DNA of 12,270 nucleotides from Bacilli bacterium (GCA_900772445.1 CAAHEL010000092.1:1-12270); one strand, 5' to 3'; shown: positions 1 through 7,487, counted from the first letter of the stretch. Made by a program: numbers and translations. Notes: a model not told the origin generated them from the sequence alone.

Positions 1-1
1 G

Positions 2-196
2 AATATTAGTCCAATTAGTTCAATAGAATTAATGCATAAATTAAAGGAAGTAAGAAACTTTAATATTCCTTGTATTTTACTTACTAGAAACTATGGAATT
101 GAATATAGTTGTTATTATGTAGAACAAGGATTTAGTGATTATTTATTTAAACCTATTGATAAGAATGCTTTACTTAATAAAATTAATAAGTTTTAG
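2..196 (+). CDS. Response-regulator receiver domain, C-terminal end (partial)
   Basis: Only the last 64 codons are in the window; the reading frame enters from the left edge and stops at TAG 194-196. The peptide shows the second half of a receiver (CheY-like) fold: strand 4 as IPCILLT with the conserved Thr, then helix 4, then strand 5 as DYLFKPI with the invariant Lys-Pro pair, and a short final helix. The phospho-accepting Asp would lie upstream, outside the window. Nothing follows the receiver fold, so the protein is either a stand-alone regulator or, as I think more likely from the FKPID-type ending, the last domain of a hybrid sensor kinase. A terminator begins 25 bases after the stop, so it closes its own transcript. 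Confidence 0.7.
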   Translation, partial: NISPISSIELMHKLKEVRNFNIPCILLTRNYGIEYSCYYVEQGFSDYLFKPIDKNALLNKINKF

Positions 197-220
197 AAGG
201 ATTATAGTGTAAAAATAGTG

Positions 221-245
221 ACAAGCAAACTTGCTTGTTTTCTTA
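221..245 (+). terminator. Intrinsic terminator after the receiver-domain gene
   Basis: The arms ACAAGCA (221-227) and TGCTTGT (232-238) pair perfectly around AACT and run into TTTTCTT. The right arm overlaps the probable -35 of parE. Confidence 0.8.
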
Positions 246-259
246 ATTTATGTTAGAAT
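231..259 (+). promoter_or_regulatory. Probable sigma-A promoter of parE
   Basis: TTGCTT (231-236), a 17-base spacer and TAGAAT (254-259) preceded by TGT, giving an extended -10. Transcription would start near 266, directly before the AGGATGTGAT ribosome site (267-276) and ATG 280. The -35 lies inside the right arm of the upstream terminator. Confidence 0.5.
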
Positions 260-279
260 AACTATTAGGATGTGATAGT

Positions 280-2193
280 ATGAGTACAAAATATGATGAA
301 AGTTCTATAAAAATACTAGAAGGTTTAGAAGCAGTAAGAAAACGCCCTGGTATGTATATAGGTTCAACTGATAGAAGAGGATTACATCATCTTATTTGGG
401 AAATTGTTGATAATGCTGTAGATGAAGCAATTAATGGTTATGGTAATCATTTAAAAATAGTAATGCATAAAGACGGTAGTATTTCTGTTACTGATAAGGG
501 AAGAGGATTACCTACCGGAATGCACGCTTCAGGTAAATCAACTCCAGAAGTAATTTATACCGTACTTCACGCTGGAGGAAAATTTTCAGATGGTGGATAT
601 AAAGTATCAGGAGGTTTACACGGAGTTGGGGCATCGGTAGTAAATGCTTTAAGTATTGAAATGGAAGTAACTACCAGAAGAGATGGTGGAGAATATTATA
701 TAAAATTTGAAAATGGTGGAAAGGTAGCAATTCCTTTAAAAAAGATAGGTACTACTAATAAAACCGGAACAACAGTAAGATTTAAACCAGACCCTGAAAT
801 ATTTCCATCAACGGTCTTTAGTTTTTCAACTATATGTGAAAGAATGCAGGAATGTGCTTTTCTTGTAAATGGATTAGTAATTGAAATAGAAAACGAAATA
901 GATGGAAGAAGTGAAAGATATTTATATGAAGATGGATTAAAATCTTTCTGTGAATATTTAAATGAGGGAAAAAATCCCGTACATAAAGTATTAAGTTTTA
1001 ATTCTACTAAAGATAAAGTTAACGTATCAATTGCTATGCAATATACTGATAGTTATTCAGAAAATATTGTTTCATTTGTTAATAACGTTAAAACTAGTGA
1101 TGGTGGAACTCACGAAGTTGGATTTAAGACTGCTATAACAAAAGTATTAAATGATTATGCTCGAGATAATAACTTTGTAAAAAATAAAGATAAATCATTT
1201 GAAGGTAGTGATGTTAGGGAAGGATTAACTGCAATTATAAGTGTTCAAATTCCAGAAGAAATACTTCAATTCGAAGGACAAACTAAATCAAAATTAGGTA
1301 CTCCGATAGCAAGAAGTATCGTTGAAGCAATAACATCAGAAAAATTAAAATTCTTTTTGGAAGAAAATAAACAAATAGCAACAATTATTGTTAGTAAAGC
1401 GTTAAAGGGAAAAGAAGCAAGAGAAGCAGCAAGAAAAGCAAGGGAAGAAACCAGAAAAGGAAAAGACAGCAAAAAAATAGAAAAAATGTTAAGTGCTAAA
1501 TTAACTCCCGCTCAAACTAAAGATAAAATGGCAAAGGAATTATTTATTGTCGAAGGAGACTCTGCAGGTGGTTCTGCTAAACAAGGAAGAGACCGTAAAA
1601 CACAAGCAATACTTCCTTTAAGAGGTAAAGTATTAAATACCGAAAAAGCAAAATTAGAAGACATATTTAAAAATGAAGAAATAAATACTTTAATTCATAC
1701 AATTGGTGCAGGCTATGGAAGTAATTTTAATGTTAAAGATATTAATTATGGAAAAGTAATAATTATGACCGATGCTGATGATGATGGAGCACATATTCAA
1801 TGTTTATTATTAACGTTCTTTTATAGATATATGAAACCATTAATCGAAGAAGGACATCTTTATATAGCAATGCCACCATTATATAAATTAACTATAGGTA
1901 ATAAAGAACACTATCTATGGACTAATGAAGAATTAAAAAAACTAACTGATGGTAAAACAAATTATAAAATACAAAGATATAAAGGACTAGGGGAAATGAA
2001 TGCTAGTCAATTATGGGAAACAACAATGGACCCAGACAAGAGAAATATGGTTAAGGTAAATATCGAAGATGTTGCTCTTGCCGAAAAAAGAGTATCAGTT
2101 TTAATGGGAGATGCCGTTGAACCAAGAAAAAACTGGATTGATGAAAATGTTGAATTCTCTCTTGAAGATTCATATAAAATAAAAACAGCATAA
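280..2193 (+). CDS. parE: DNA topoisomerase IV subunit B (ParE)
   Basis: ATPase subunit of topoisomerase IV, which with ParC unlinks daughter chromosomes. The 637 residues cover the full type IIA B-subunit. The GHKL ATPase has general-base Glu41 and Asn45 in EIVDNAVDEA, DKGRG at 72-76 and GGLHGVG at 111-117. The TOPRIM domain has Glu425 in EGDSAGG and Asp498/500/502 in MTDADDDGAH, the metal-binding residues. I call ParE rather than GyrB because Gln507 follows HI (HIQ, where GyrB usually has HIR) and because TEKAKLEDIFKNEEINT and the C-terminal MGDAVEPRKNWIDENVEF match Bacillus ParE more closely than GyrB as I remember them. The start has AGGATGTGAT three bases upstream. No parC follows, although parE-parC is the common pair. 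A terminator closes the gene, so it is monocistronic. Confidence 0.9.
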   Translation: MSTKYDESSIKILEGLEAVRKRPGMYIGSTDRRGLHHLIWEIVDNAVDEAINGYGNHLKIVMHKDGSISVTDKGRGLPTGMHASGKSTPEVIYTVLHAGGKFSDGGYKVSGGLHGVGASVVNALSIEMEVTTRRDGGEYYIKFENGGKVAIPLKKIGTTNKTGTTVRFKPDPEIFPSTVFSFSTICERMQECAFLVNGLVIEIENEIDGRSERYLYEDGLKSFCEYLNEGKNPVHKVLSFNSTKDKVNVSIAMQYTDSYSENIVSFVNNVKTSDGGTHEVGFKTAITKVLNDYARDNNFVKNKDKSFEGSDVREGLTAIISVQIPEEILQFEGQTKSKLGTPIARSIVEAITSEKLKFFLEENKQIATIIVSKALKGKEAREAARKAREETRKGKDSKKIEKMLSAKLTPAQTKDKMAKELFIVEGDSAGGSAKQGRDRKTQAILPLRGKVLNTEKAKLEDIFKNEEINTLIHTIGAGYGSNFNVKDINYGKVIIMTDADDDGAHIQCLLLTFFYRYMKPLIEEGHLYIAMPPLYKLTIGNKEHYLWTNEELKKLTDGKTNYKIQRYKGLGEMNASQLWETTMDPDKRNMVKVNIEDVALAEKRVSVLMGDAVEPRKNWIDENVEFSLEDSYKIKTA

Positions 2194-2198
2194 CTTAT

Positions 2199-2229
2199 AA
2201 TATGACAAAATTCTTGTCATATTTTTTTT
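2199..2229 (+). terminator. Intrinsic terminator of parE
   Basis: AATATGACAA (2199-2208) pairs with TTGTCATATT (2214-2223) around AATTC, followed by an unbroken T run to 2229. This is the strongest-looking terminator in the window. It abuts a TATAAT that may belong to the spoIIGA promoter. Confidence 0.9.
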
Positions 2230-2234
2230 ATAAT
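2202..2234 (+). promoter_or_regulatory. Possible spoIIGA promoter overlapping the parE terminator
   Basis: TATAAT at 2229-2234 is a perfect -10, 6 bases before the AGGTGAT ribosome site (2240-2246). The best -35 is ATGACA (2202-2207), 21 bases away, which is too long for a plain sigma-A promoter. The Bacillus subtilis spoIIG promoter is known for a similarly over-long spacer and depends on Spo0A. Both hairpin arms contain TTGTCAT or its complement, a degenerate likeness of the TGTCGAA Spo0A box. This is suggestive only. Confidence 0.3.
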
Positions 2235-2249
2235 TAAATAGGTGATAAA

Positions 2250-3044
2250 ATGAAAGTATATATTGAGGTAATAATACTAATAAATTTCTTCATAGATTTT
2301 ATACTCCTGTTTTCTATGTGTTTAATTTTACGAAGACAGACAACTTTAAAAAAGTTAATAATCTCATCATTACTTGGTAGTATAGTAACAATATCACTGA
2401 CAAAAAATATTCCAGGTATTTATCTATTTATTATAAAATTAATAACATCATTACTAATGGTAATTGTATGTTGTGATTTTAAAAATATAAAATATACTCT
2501 AAAAAATCTCTTTTATCTCTATACACTTAGTATTATTCTTGGGGGAGGAATATATTTAATAAGTATAGAGATAATATCTAAATATCCTAAATTATTTAAT
2601 ATTAAAAATAATTTATATCAAAATTTATTGATTTTATTGATATCTTCACCATTAATAATTTATATTTATACAAAAGAAATTAAAAAGATAAAGAATACTT
2701 ATAGTAACTATTACAATATAGATATCTATCTAAGAGATAAAACAATGACTAGTTTAACTGGGTATTTAGATACAGGAAATCATCTTAAAGACCCTTATAA
2801 AAATAGACCAATAATTTTAGTAAATAAAGATAAAATAAATTTTAATTATAATAATATATTACTAGTACCATATGATTCATTAAATAATCACGGTTTATTA
2901 AAATGTATTATACCAGACAAAATATATATAAATAATGTAGGAATAAAGACTAATTTTTTAATAGGCATAAGTGAAGAAAAAATAAACATTGATGGAGTAG
3001 ACTGTATATTACATCCTAGTTTAATAGAAAAAAATATAATGTAG
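2250..3044 (+). CDS. spoIIGA: SpoIIGA, membrane aspartic protease that activates pro-SigE
   Basis: In Bacillus, SpoIIGA sits in the sporulation septum and, when signalled by forespore SpoIIR, cuts the pro-sequence off SigE. The first half here is membrane: hydrophobic segments at about 3-27, 35-50, 57-75, 84-106 and 125-141, five in all as expected. The second half is the protease domain with the catalytic motif LDTGN (Asp174, Thr175, Gly176) followed by a family-typical DPYKNRPII stretch. At 264 residues it is somewhat shorter than the roughly 309 of B. subtilis. AGGTGAT stands 3 bases before the ATG. Its substrate gene sigE begins 11 bases after its stop, the classic pairing. Identification rests on topology, the DTG motif and this neighbour. 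Confidence 0.9.
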   Translation: MKVYIEVIILINFFIDFILLFSMCLILRRQTTLKKLIISSLLGSIVTISLTKNIPGIYLFIIKLITSLLMVIVCCDFKNIKYTLKNLFYLYTLSIILGGGIYLISIEIISKYPKLFNIKNNLYQNLLILLISSPLIIYIYTKEIKKIKNTYSNYYNIDIYLRDKTMTSLTGYLDTGNHLKDPYKNRPIILVNKDKINFNYNNILLVPYDSLNNHGLLKCIIPDKIYINNVGIKTNFLIGISEEKINIDGVDCILHPSLIEKNIM

Positions 3045-3055
3045 AAAGGATAACT

Positions 3056-3745
3056 ATGAAAAGATTAATAAGAATAATAAAACAAGTATTAAGAAGATTT
3101 AATAATGTATTTTATGTAGGAAGTAGTGATATTTTACCAGAACCATTACCAAAAGAAGAAGAAATAAAATATGTAGAATTATTTTTAAATGGAGATAATA
3201 ATGCTAGAAATAAATTAATAGAACATAATTTAAGATTAGTAGTATTTTTAGCAAAAAAGTATGAAAACACTAAAGTAGATTTAGAAGACCTAGTATCAAT
3301 TGGTACAATAGGTTTAATCAAAGGAGTAAATACTTATAAATTAGATAAAAATATTAAACTAGCAACATATGCTTCAAGATGTATTGATAATGAAATATTA
3401 ATGTATTTAAGAAAAACTAAAAGAAAAAAAACAGAAGTATCTTTTGAAGATAGTTTATCTTTCGATAGTGATGGTAATGAATTACATCTAGAAGACGTAC
3501 TTGGAACTGAAGAAGATATTGTTACTAAACCACTTGAAGATAAATTAGATAAAAAAATACTTAAAGAAGAAGTGTCTAAATTAAATAAAAGAGATAAAGA
3601 AATAATTGAATTAAGATATGGATTAAATGGTAAAGAAGAATTTACCCAAAAAGAAGTCGCAGATAAATTAGGAATTAGTCAGTCATATATTTCTAGAATA
3701 GAAAAAAAAGTCATAAAAAAATTATCTCAAATAATTAATAATTAA
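3056..3745 (+). CDS. sigE: RNA polymerase sigma-E factor, early mother-cell sigma of sporulation
   Basis: Directs early mother-cell transcription after asymmetric division. Region 2 spans about 50-120, with ASRCIDNEILMYLRK at 106-120 nearly identical to Bacillus SigE. The linker holds GNELHLEDVLGTEEDI (140-155). Region 4 spans about 176-226 with the helix-turn-helix TQKEVADKLGISQSYISR (197-214). The basic, hydrophobic first 18 residues are the pro-sequence; SpoIIGA should cut close to FYVGSS (19-24), equivalent to YYIGGS in B. subtilis. The pro-region is about ten residues shorter than in B. subtilis. The ribosome site AGAAAGGA (3043-3050) overlaps the spoIIGA stop, so the pair is one transcript. 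No sigG follows, unlike Bacillus; a terminator does. Confidence 0.95.
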   Translation: MKRLIRIIKQVLRRFNNVFYVGSSDILPEPLPKEEEIKYVELFLNGDNNARNKLIEHNLRLVVFLAKKYENTKVDLEDLVSIGTIGLIKGVNTYKLDKNIKLATYASRCIDNEILMYLRKTKRKKTEVSFEDSLSFDSDGNELHLEDVLGTEEDIVTKPLEDKLDKKILKEEVSKLNKRDKEIIELRYGLNGKEEFTQKEVADKLGISQSYISRIEKKVIKKLSQIINN

Positions 3746-3766
3746 CTTACTTAGTTAAGTTTTTTT
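3744..3766 (+). terminator. Intrinsic terminator of spoIIGA-sigE
   Basis: AACTTA (3744-3749) and TAAGTT (3756-3761) form a short A/T-rich stem around CTTAGT, followed by seven T. The stem begins within the sigE stop codon. It is weaker than the others. Confidence 0.65.
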
Positions 3767-3785
3767 GTAATAAATACTTATTTGC

Positions 3786-3802
3786 TTCATATTATTTATC
3801 AG
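3786..3802 (+). promoter_or_regulatory. Candidate SigE -10 element of the SpoVID-like/YsxE-like unit
   Basis: TTCATATTATTTATCAG, one of three closely similar 17-base elements in the window. CATATTAT fits the CATAnnnT pattern of sigma-E/K -10 sites. The start codon lies 29 bases after its C. No convincing -35 is visible; AATAAA at 3769-3774 is the nearest candidate. Confidence 0.45.
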
Positions 3803-3816
3803 AAAGGAATGATTAT

Positions 3817-4554
3817 ATGAAAAAAATAGTACCATTCAAAAAAGAATTAACATTTAAAACCAAAGTAAGTGAAATAACCTCAATATCATTAGAACATAAA
3901 ATATTAAAAAAAGAAGAAGACTTAGTAACTGGAGAATTCATAATAAATGGGGATTATAAAATGACCGAAGGAAGTATAAATAGAGAAAAATATGAGTTTA
4001 AGTTACCATTTGATATAGCATTAAACTCTAAATATGATGTTGATAATCTAAATATTGATATTGATAACTTTTATTATGAAATACTAAATAATGATACCTT
4101 AAAAGTAAATATTGATTTATTTTTAGAAGGACCAGAAAAAGAAATAAGACAAGAACCTGAAGAACCACAAAATATTCACAAAGAAAAATTACCAGAAGAA
4201 GAACAACCACAAGTAGAATTACCTGAAGAAAAAGAAATACCTTTAGAAAAGGAGAATAAAATGGAAAATGTTATTACAAAAGAAAATCCAAATCGTGAAG
4301 AAGAAAAAATAGAAATAAATAATGAAAATATAAATACTAATACAAATAATAATATTGAAATAAATAATATCTTTAATACTGATAGTGCAAATGAAACATA
4401 CGCAACATATTATGTATATATAGTTAAGGAAGATGATACAATAGATAAAATATTAACTAAATATAATATAACAAAAGAAGATTTAGAAACTTATAATAAT
4501 ATTGAAAGTATTAAACCTTATGATAAAATAATTATACCTACCAATGGAAAATAA
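3817..4554 (+). CDS. SpoVID-like spore coat morphogenetic protein with C-terminal LysM domain
   Basis: In Bacillus, SpoVID directs coat proteins to encase the forespore. Residues about 1-110 form the beta-rich N-terminal coat domain; FKTKVSEITSISLEHKI and the following GEFIINGDYKM resemble the start of SpoVID (QEVSELLSISLDPDI, then SLELTGEYNI). A Glu/Pro-rich linker (about 113-150) and an Asn-rich stretch (about 160-190) follow, low in complexity as in the family. Residues 197-245 are a LysM module (YYVYIVKEDDTIDKILTKYN ending KPYDKIIIP), the type that binds peptidoglycan or lipid II. No signal peptide, fitting a mother-cell cytoplasmic protein. At 245 residues it is much shorter than Bacillus SpoVID (over 500). 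Ribosome site AGAAAGGAATGAT. The YsxE-like gene follows with overlap, as in Bacillus, which supports SpoVID over the clostridial analogue SipL. Confidence 0.75.
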   Translation: MKKIVPFKKELTFKTKVSEITSISLEHKILKKEEDLVTGEFIINGDYKMTEGSINREKYEFKLPFDIALNSKYDVDNLNIDIDNFYYEILNNDTLKVNIDLFLEGPEKEIRQEPEEPQNIHKEKLPEEEQPQVELPEEKEIPLEKENKMENVITKENPNREEEKIEINNENINTNTNNNIEINNIFNTDSANETYATYYVYIVKEDDTIDKILTKYNITKEDLETYNNIESIKPYDKIIIPTNGK

Positions 4555-5455
4555 TTTAAGAGAAATATTAAATAAAAATAATATAAAATTTAATAAAATA
4601 ACTTTAAAAAATACTGTAAAAATAATTAACGATAATAAAAATAAATTAGTAATAAAAAAAGATACTAAAAATCTAGATAATACATATAATTATCTACTTT
4701 CTAGAAGTTTTGACTATTTTCCTAGAATAGTCAAAAAAGAAAAAGATTATAATATTTATGAATATATCGAAGATATCGAGGAACCTACGGAACAAAGAAT
4801 ATTAGATATAATAACTTTACTTACAATACTTCATTCTAAAACAACTTTTTATAAAGAGATAGATATAGATAACTATAAATATTTATATGAAACAATAAAT
4901 GATAAACTAGAGTATTTATATAATTATTATACAGATGTTATAACAATTATAGAAAAAAGTATTTATATGTCTCCTTCTAGTTATTTAATAGCAAGAAATA
5001 TTAACAAAATATATCAAACAATAGACTATTGTAAAAAAGAATTAGAATCTTGGTATGAATTAATTAAAGATAAAAGAAAAGTAAGAGTAGTAAATATTCA
5101 TAATAATTTAAGTTTAGAACATTATTTAAAAAGTGATAAACCATATTTTATAAGTTGGAATAAAAATAAGATAGATATGCCAATATATGATTTATTAATT
5201 TTATATAAAAAATATTATCTTAATTTTGATTTTTCAGAACTATTTAATTATTATGAATCAAGATATCCATTAACTACCGAAGAGAGAAAAATATTATTTG
5301 TTTTAATGGCATTACCAGATAAATTAGATATGTCTAGTGATGAATATAATCTATGTATAAAGTGTAGAAAATTTTTTGATTACCTATATAAAACAGAAAA
5401 GTTAATAACAGAGTATAAAAGTATAAAAGAACAAACTATTAATGATAATAATTAG
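4544..5455 (+). CDS. CotS/YsxE-like spore coat protein, degenerate kinase fold
   Basis: The CotS/YutH/YsxE family has an aminoglycoside-phosphotransferase fold and sits in the coat. KLVIKKD (34-40) could be the ATP-lysine strand and IYEYIED (71-77) the hinge. The catalytic loop reads HNNLSLEH (186-193) where active members have HGDLxxxN, so Asp is Asn188 and the metal-binding Asn is His193. The usual second Asp motif (IDW or IDF) reads ISWN (203-206). Both catalytic acids are therefore absent and I infer a non-catalytic scaffold. The start codon lies 11 bases inside the SpoVID-like gene and has no clear ribosome site, pointing to translational coupling. The order spoVID-ysxE is that of Bacillus, which is the main support for the name. 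Very rich in Lys, Tyr, Ile and Asn. Confidence 0.75.
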   Translation: MENNLREILNKNNIKFNKITLKNTVKIINDNKNKLVIKKDTKNLDNTYNYLLSRSFDYFPRIVKKEKDYNIYEYIEDIEEPTEQRILDIITLLTILHSKTTFYKEIDIDNYKYLYETINDKLEYLYNYYTDVITIIEKSIYMSPSSYLIARNINKIYQTIDYCKKELESWYELIKDKRKVRVVNIHNNLSLEHYLKSDKPYFISWNKNKIDMPIYDLLILYKKYYLNFDFSELFNYYESRYPLTTEERKILFVLMALPDKLDMSSDEYNLCIKCRKFFDYLYKTEKLITEYKSIKEQTINDNN

Positions 5456-5465
5456 TAGTTTTTTT
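5435..5465 (+). terminator. Intrinsic terminator overlapping the end of the YsxE-like gene
   Basis: ACTATTAAT (5435-5443) pairs with ATTAGTAGT (5451-5459), one G-U pair, loop GATAATA, followed by seven T. The stem includes the last codons and the stop, so the terminator costs no extra sequence. Confidence 0.75.
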
Positions 5466-5473
5466 GTTTTTAA

Positions 5474-5490
5474 TTCATATTCTTTATTAG
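5474..5490 (+). promoter_or_regulatory. Candidate SigE -10 element of spoVD
   Basis: TTCATATTCTTTATTAG, matching the elements at 3786 and 8572. It lies 8 bases after the terminator T run, so any -35 would be inside the hairpin. The final AG is also the start of the AGGTGAT ribosome site. CATATTCT fits CATAnnnT. Confidence 0.4.
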
Positions 5491-5498
5491 GTGATAAA

Positions 5499-7406
5499 AT
5501 GTTTTTTAAAGGAATACACAAAAGAGAAAAAATAGTATTATTAATAGTAATATTTTGCTTTATAGTAATAATATTTAAAGTATTTTATATCCAAGTAATA
5601 GATTATAAAAAACTAAATAGTTTAGCAAATAGTCTTTGGAGTAGAAAATTACCAATTGAAGCAGATAGGGGAAGAATATATACAAAAGATGGAACAGTAA
5701 TTGCAGATAATCTTACTACAGTAAGTTTAGTTTTTATTCCTAATCAAGTAAAAGAAAAAGATAAAGTAGCAACAGATATTGCAGAAATATTAAATGTAGA
5801 TAAATCAGTAATCGAAGAACATTTATATAAAAAATCTTCGATAGAAAGAGTTCATCCTGAAGGAAGAAGATTATCTTATGAAATTGCAGATAAAATAAAT
5901 AGTTTAAATTATGATGGAGTATATTTAGTTAAGGAAAGTAAAAGATATTATCCATACAATAACTTAATGAGTCATATTTTAGGATTTGTAGGAATAGATA
6001 ATCAAGGATTAAGTGGACTAGAACTACAATATGATGAATACTTAACTGGAGCATCTGGGGCAATAGAATATTTTTCTGATGCAAAGGGAAATAGATTACA
6101 AAAAGAAGACGTATACGTTCAACCAGAAAATGGTATGGATATTTATTTAACAGTAAATTCAGAATTACAAACTAGTATGGAAAGAGAACTTGATAATGTT
6201 ATGTTAAAATATAATGCTGACGGTGCTTGGTCGATAGCAATGGATCCGAATACTGGAGAAATACTTGCGATGTCATCAAGACCAAATTTTAATCCAAATA
6301 ATTATCAGGCTTATACTACCGAACAATTAAATAGAAATTTAGCAATATGGTCTAGTTATGAACCTGGGTCTACTTTTAAGATAGTAACACTTGCTACGGC
6401 AATTGAAGAAAAGGTTGTGGATATAGAAAAAGATACTTTTAATGACTCTGGAAGTGTTAATGTTGATGGAGCAAGAATAAAATGTTGGAAAAGAGGAGGA
6501 CACGGACATCAAACTTTTTTAGAAGTAGTTCAGAATTCTTGCAACCCGGGATTTGTTGAATTAGGACAAAGATTAGGAAAAGAAACTTTATTCAAATATA
6601 TTAATAACTTTGGTTTTGGTTCAAAAACAGGTATAGACTTGAATGGCGAAGGTTCGGGAATATTATTTAATATAAATAAGGTAGGTCCAGTTGAACTTGC
6701 TACAACTGCTTTCGGTCAAGGGGTAAGTGTTACGGCATTACAACAAATAACAGCAGTATCTGCAGTAATTAATGGTGGAACATTATATAAACCATATATT
6801 GTAAAAAGTATTGTTGAACACGAAACTGGAGAAATAATAAAAGAAAATAATCCTCAAGAAGTAAGAAAGGTAATAAGGGAAGATACTAGTAAACAAGTAA
6901 GATATGCTTTAGAAAGTGTTGTTGCTTTAGGAACAGGAAGAAATGCCTATATTGAAAATTATAGAGTAGGAGGAAAAACAGGAACAGCTCAAAAAGTAAA
7001 TAATGGTGTTTATATGACAGGTAATTATATAGTATCTTTTATAGGATTTTTACCAGCAGATAATCCTAAAGTAGTAGTATATGTTGCTATAGATAATCCT
7101 AAAGGTGTTACTCAATATGGAGGTACTATTGCTGCTCCAATTGCTAAAAATATTTTAACAGATGCTATAAGTGCTTTAAATATTGAACCTAGTTTAAATG
7201 TTACTGAAAAGAAATATCAATGGTATGATACAAAATATTATACTGTACCAAATGTTGTAGGAAAATCAGTTGCTGAAGCAAAAAAAGAATTAAAAAATTT
7301 CCAAGTAGAATATACAGGTAATGGAAATATGATACTTACTCAGTCTCCAGAAGCAGGTAATAGAATAGCAGAAAACTCAAAAATAAGATTATTGCTATCT
7401 AATTGA
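5499..7406 (+). CDS. spoVD: SpoVD, sporulation class B penicillin-binding protein (cortex transpeptidase)
   Basis: Cross-links cortex peptidoglycan in the outer forespore membrane. I start at ATG 5499 (635 residues) because AGGTGAT precedes it by 3 bases; an in-frame ATG at 5442 would add 19 residues but lies inside the upstream gene and terminator and has no ribosome site. One membrane anchor (about 11-32), dimerisation domain with GLSGLELQYDEYL, transpeptidase with Ser291-x-x-Lys294 (PGSTFK), Ser347-Cys-Asn349 and Lys493-Thr-Gly495, then one PASTA domain (about 580-635). A single PASTA and close resemblance throughout to Bacillus SpoVD (KCWKRGGHG, VVQNSCNPGF, KKYQW) separate it from the vegetative PbpB, which has two. 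Cys329 and Cys348 match the pair in Bacillus SpoVD that is kept reduced by StoA. Ends with TGA. Confidence 0.93.
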   Translation: MFFKGIHKREKIVLLIVIFCFIVIIFKVFYIQVIDYKKLNSLANSLWSRKLPIEADRGRIYTKDGTVIADNLTTVSLVFIPNQVKEKDKVATDIAEILNVDKSVIEEHLYKKSSIERVHPEGRRLSYEIADKINSLNYDGVYLVKESKRYYPYNNLMSHILGFVGIDNQGLSGLELQYDEYLTGASGAIEYFSDAKGNRLQKEDVYVQPENGMDIYLTVNSELQTSMERELDNVMLKYNADGAWSIAMDPNTGEILAMSSRPNFNPNNYQAYTTEQLNRNLAIWSSYEPGSTFKIVTLATAIEEKVVDIEKDTFNDSGSVNVDGARIKCWKRGGHGHQTFLEVVQNSCNPGFVELGQRLGKETLFKYINNFGFGSKTGIDLNGEGSGILFNINKVGPVELATTAFGQGVSVTALQQITAVSAVINGGTLYKPYIVKSIVEHETGEIIKENNPQEVRKVIREDTSKQVRYALESVVALGTGRNAYIENYRVGGKTGTAQKVNNGVYMTGNYIVSFIGFLPADNPKVVVYVAIDNPKGVTQYGGTIAAPIAKNILTDAISALNIEPSLNVTEKKYQWYDTKYYTVPNVVGKSVAEAKKELKNFQVEYTGNGNMILTQSPEAGNRIAENSKIRLLLSN

Positions 7407-7421
7407 CATAACAATTGTCAA
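7403..7421 (+). repeat. Small inverted repeat at the spoVD stop
   Basis: TTGACA (7403-7408) and TGTCAA (7416-7421) surround 7 bases and include the TGA stop. No T run follows, so it is a poor terminator; some spoVD transcripts may continue into mraY. It could also be a protein site. Confidence 0.4.
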
Positions 7422-7456
7422 ATATAAGTACATTTAAAAATAAAAATATATATTTA

Positions 7457-7465
7457 TGATATAAT
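7457..7465 (+). promoter_or_regulatory. Extended -10 promoter of mraY
   Basis: TGATATAAT is a perfect extended -10. No good -35 is found 16-18 bases upstream, as is common with extended -10 sites. Transcription would begin near 7472, just before the AAAGGGAAGTG ribosome site (7472-7482) and ATG 7488. The vegetative form of this promoter contrasts with the CATA elements of its two sporulation neighbours. Confidence 0.6.
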
Positions 7466-7487
7466 ATTATCAAAGGGAAGTGAAACA

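Noticed and set aside
280..2193. GyrB instead of ParE
   Set aside because: Length and TOPRIM residues suit either, but HIQ at 505-507 and the match to Bacillus ParE around NTEKAKLEDIFKNEEINT and at the C-terminus favour ParE.
5442..5498. Upstream in-frame ATG for spoVD adding 19 residues
   Set aside because: It lies in the end of the YsxE-like gene and within the terminator hairpin, with no ribosome site. ATG 5499 has AGGTGAT at the right distance and fits the SpoVD N-terminus.
7404..7406. TGA read as tryptophan (Mycoplasma code)
   Set aside because: Every tryptophan in the recognised genes is TGG, no TGA interrupts them, and SpoVD ends at a natural length there.
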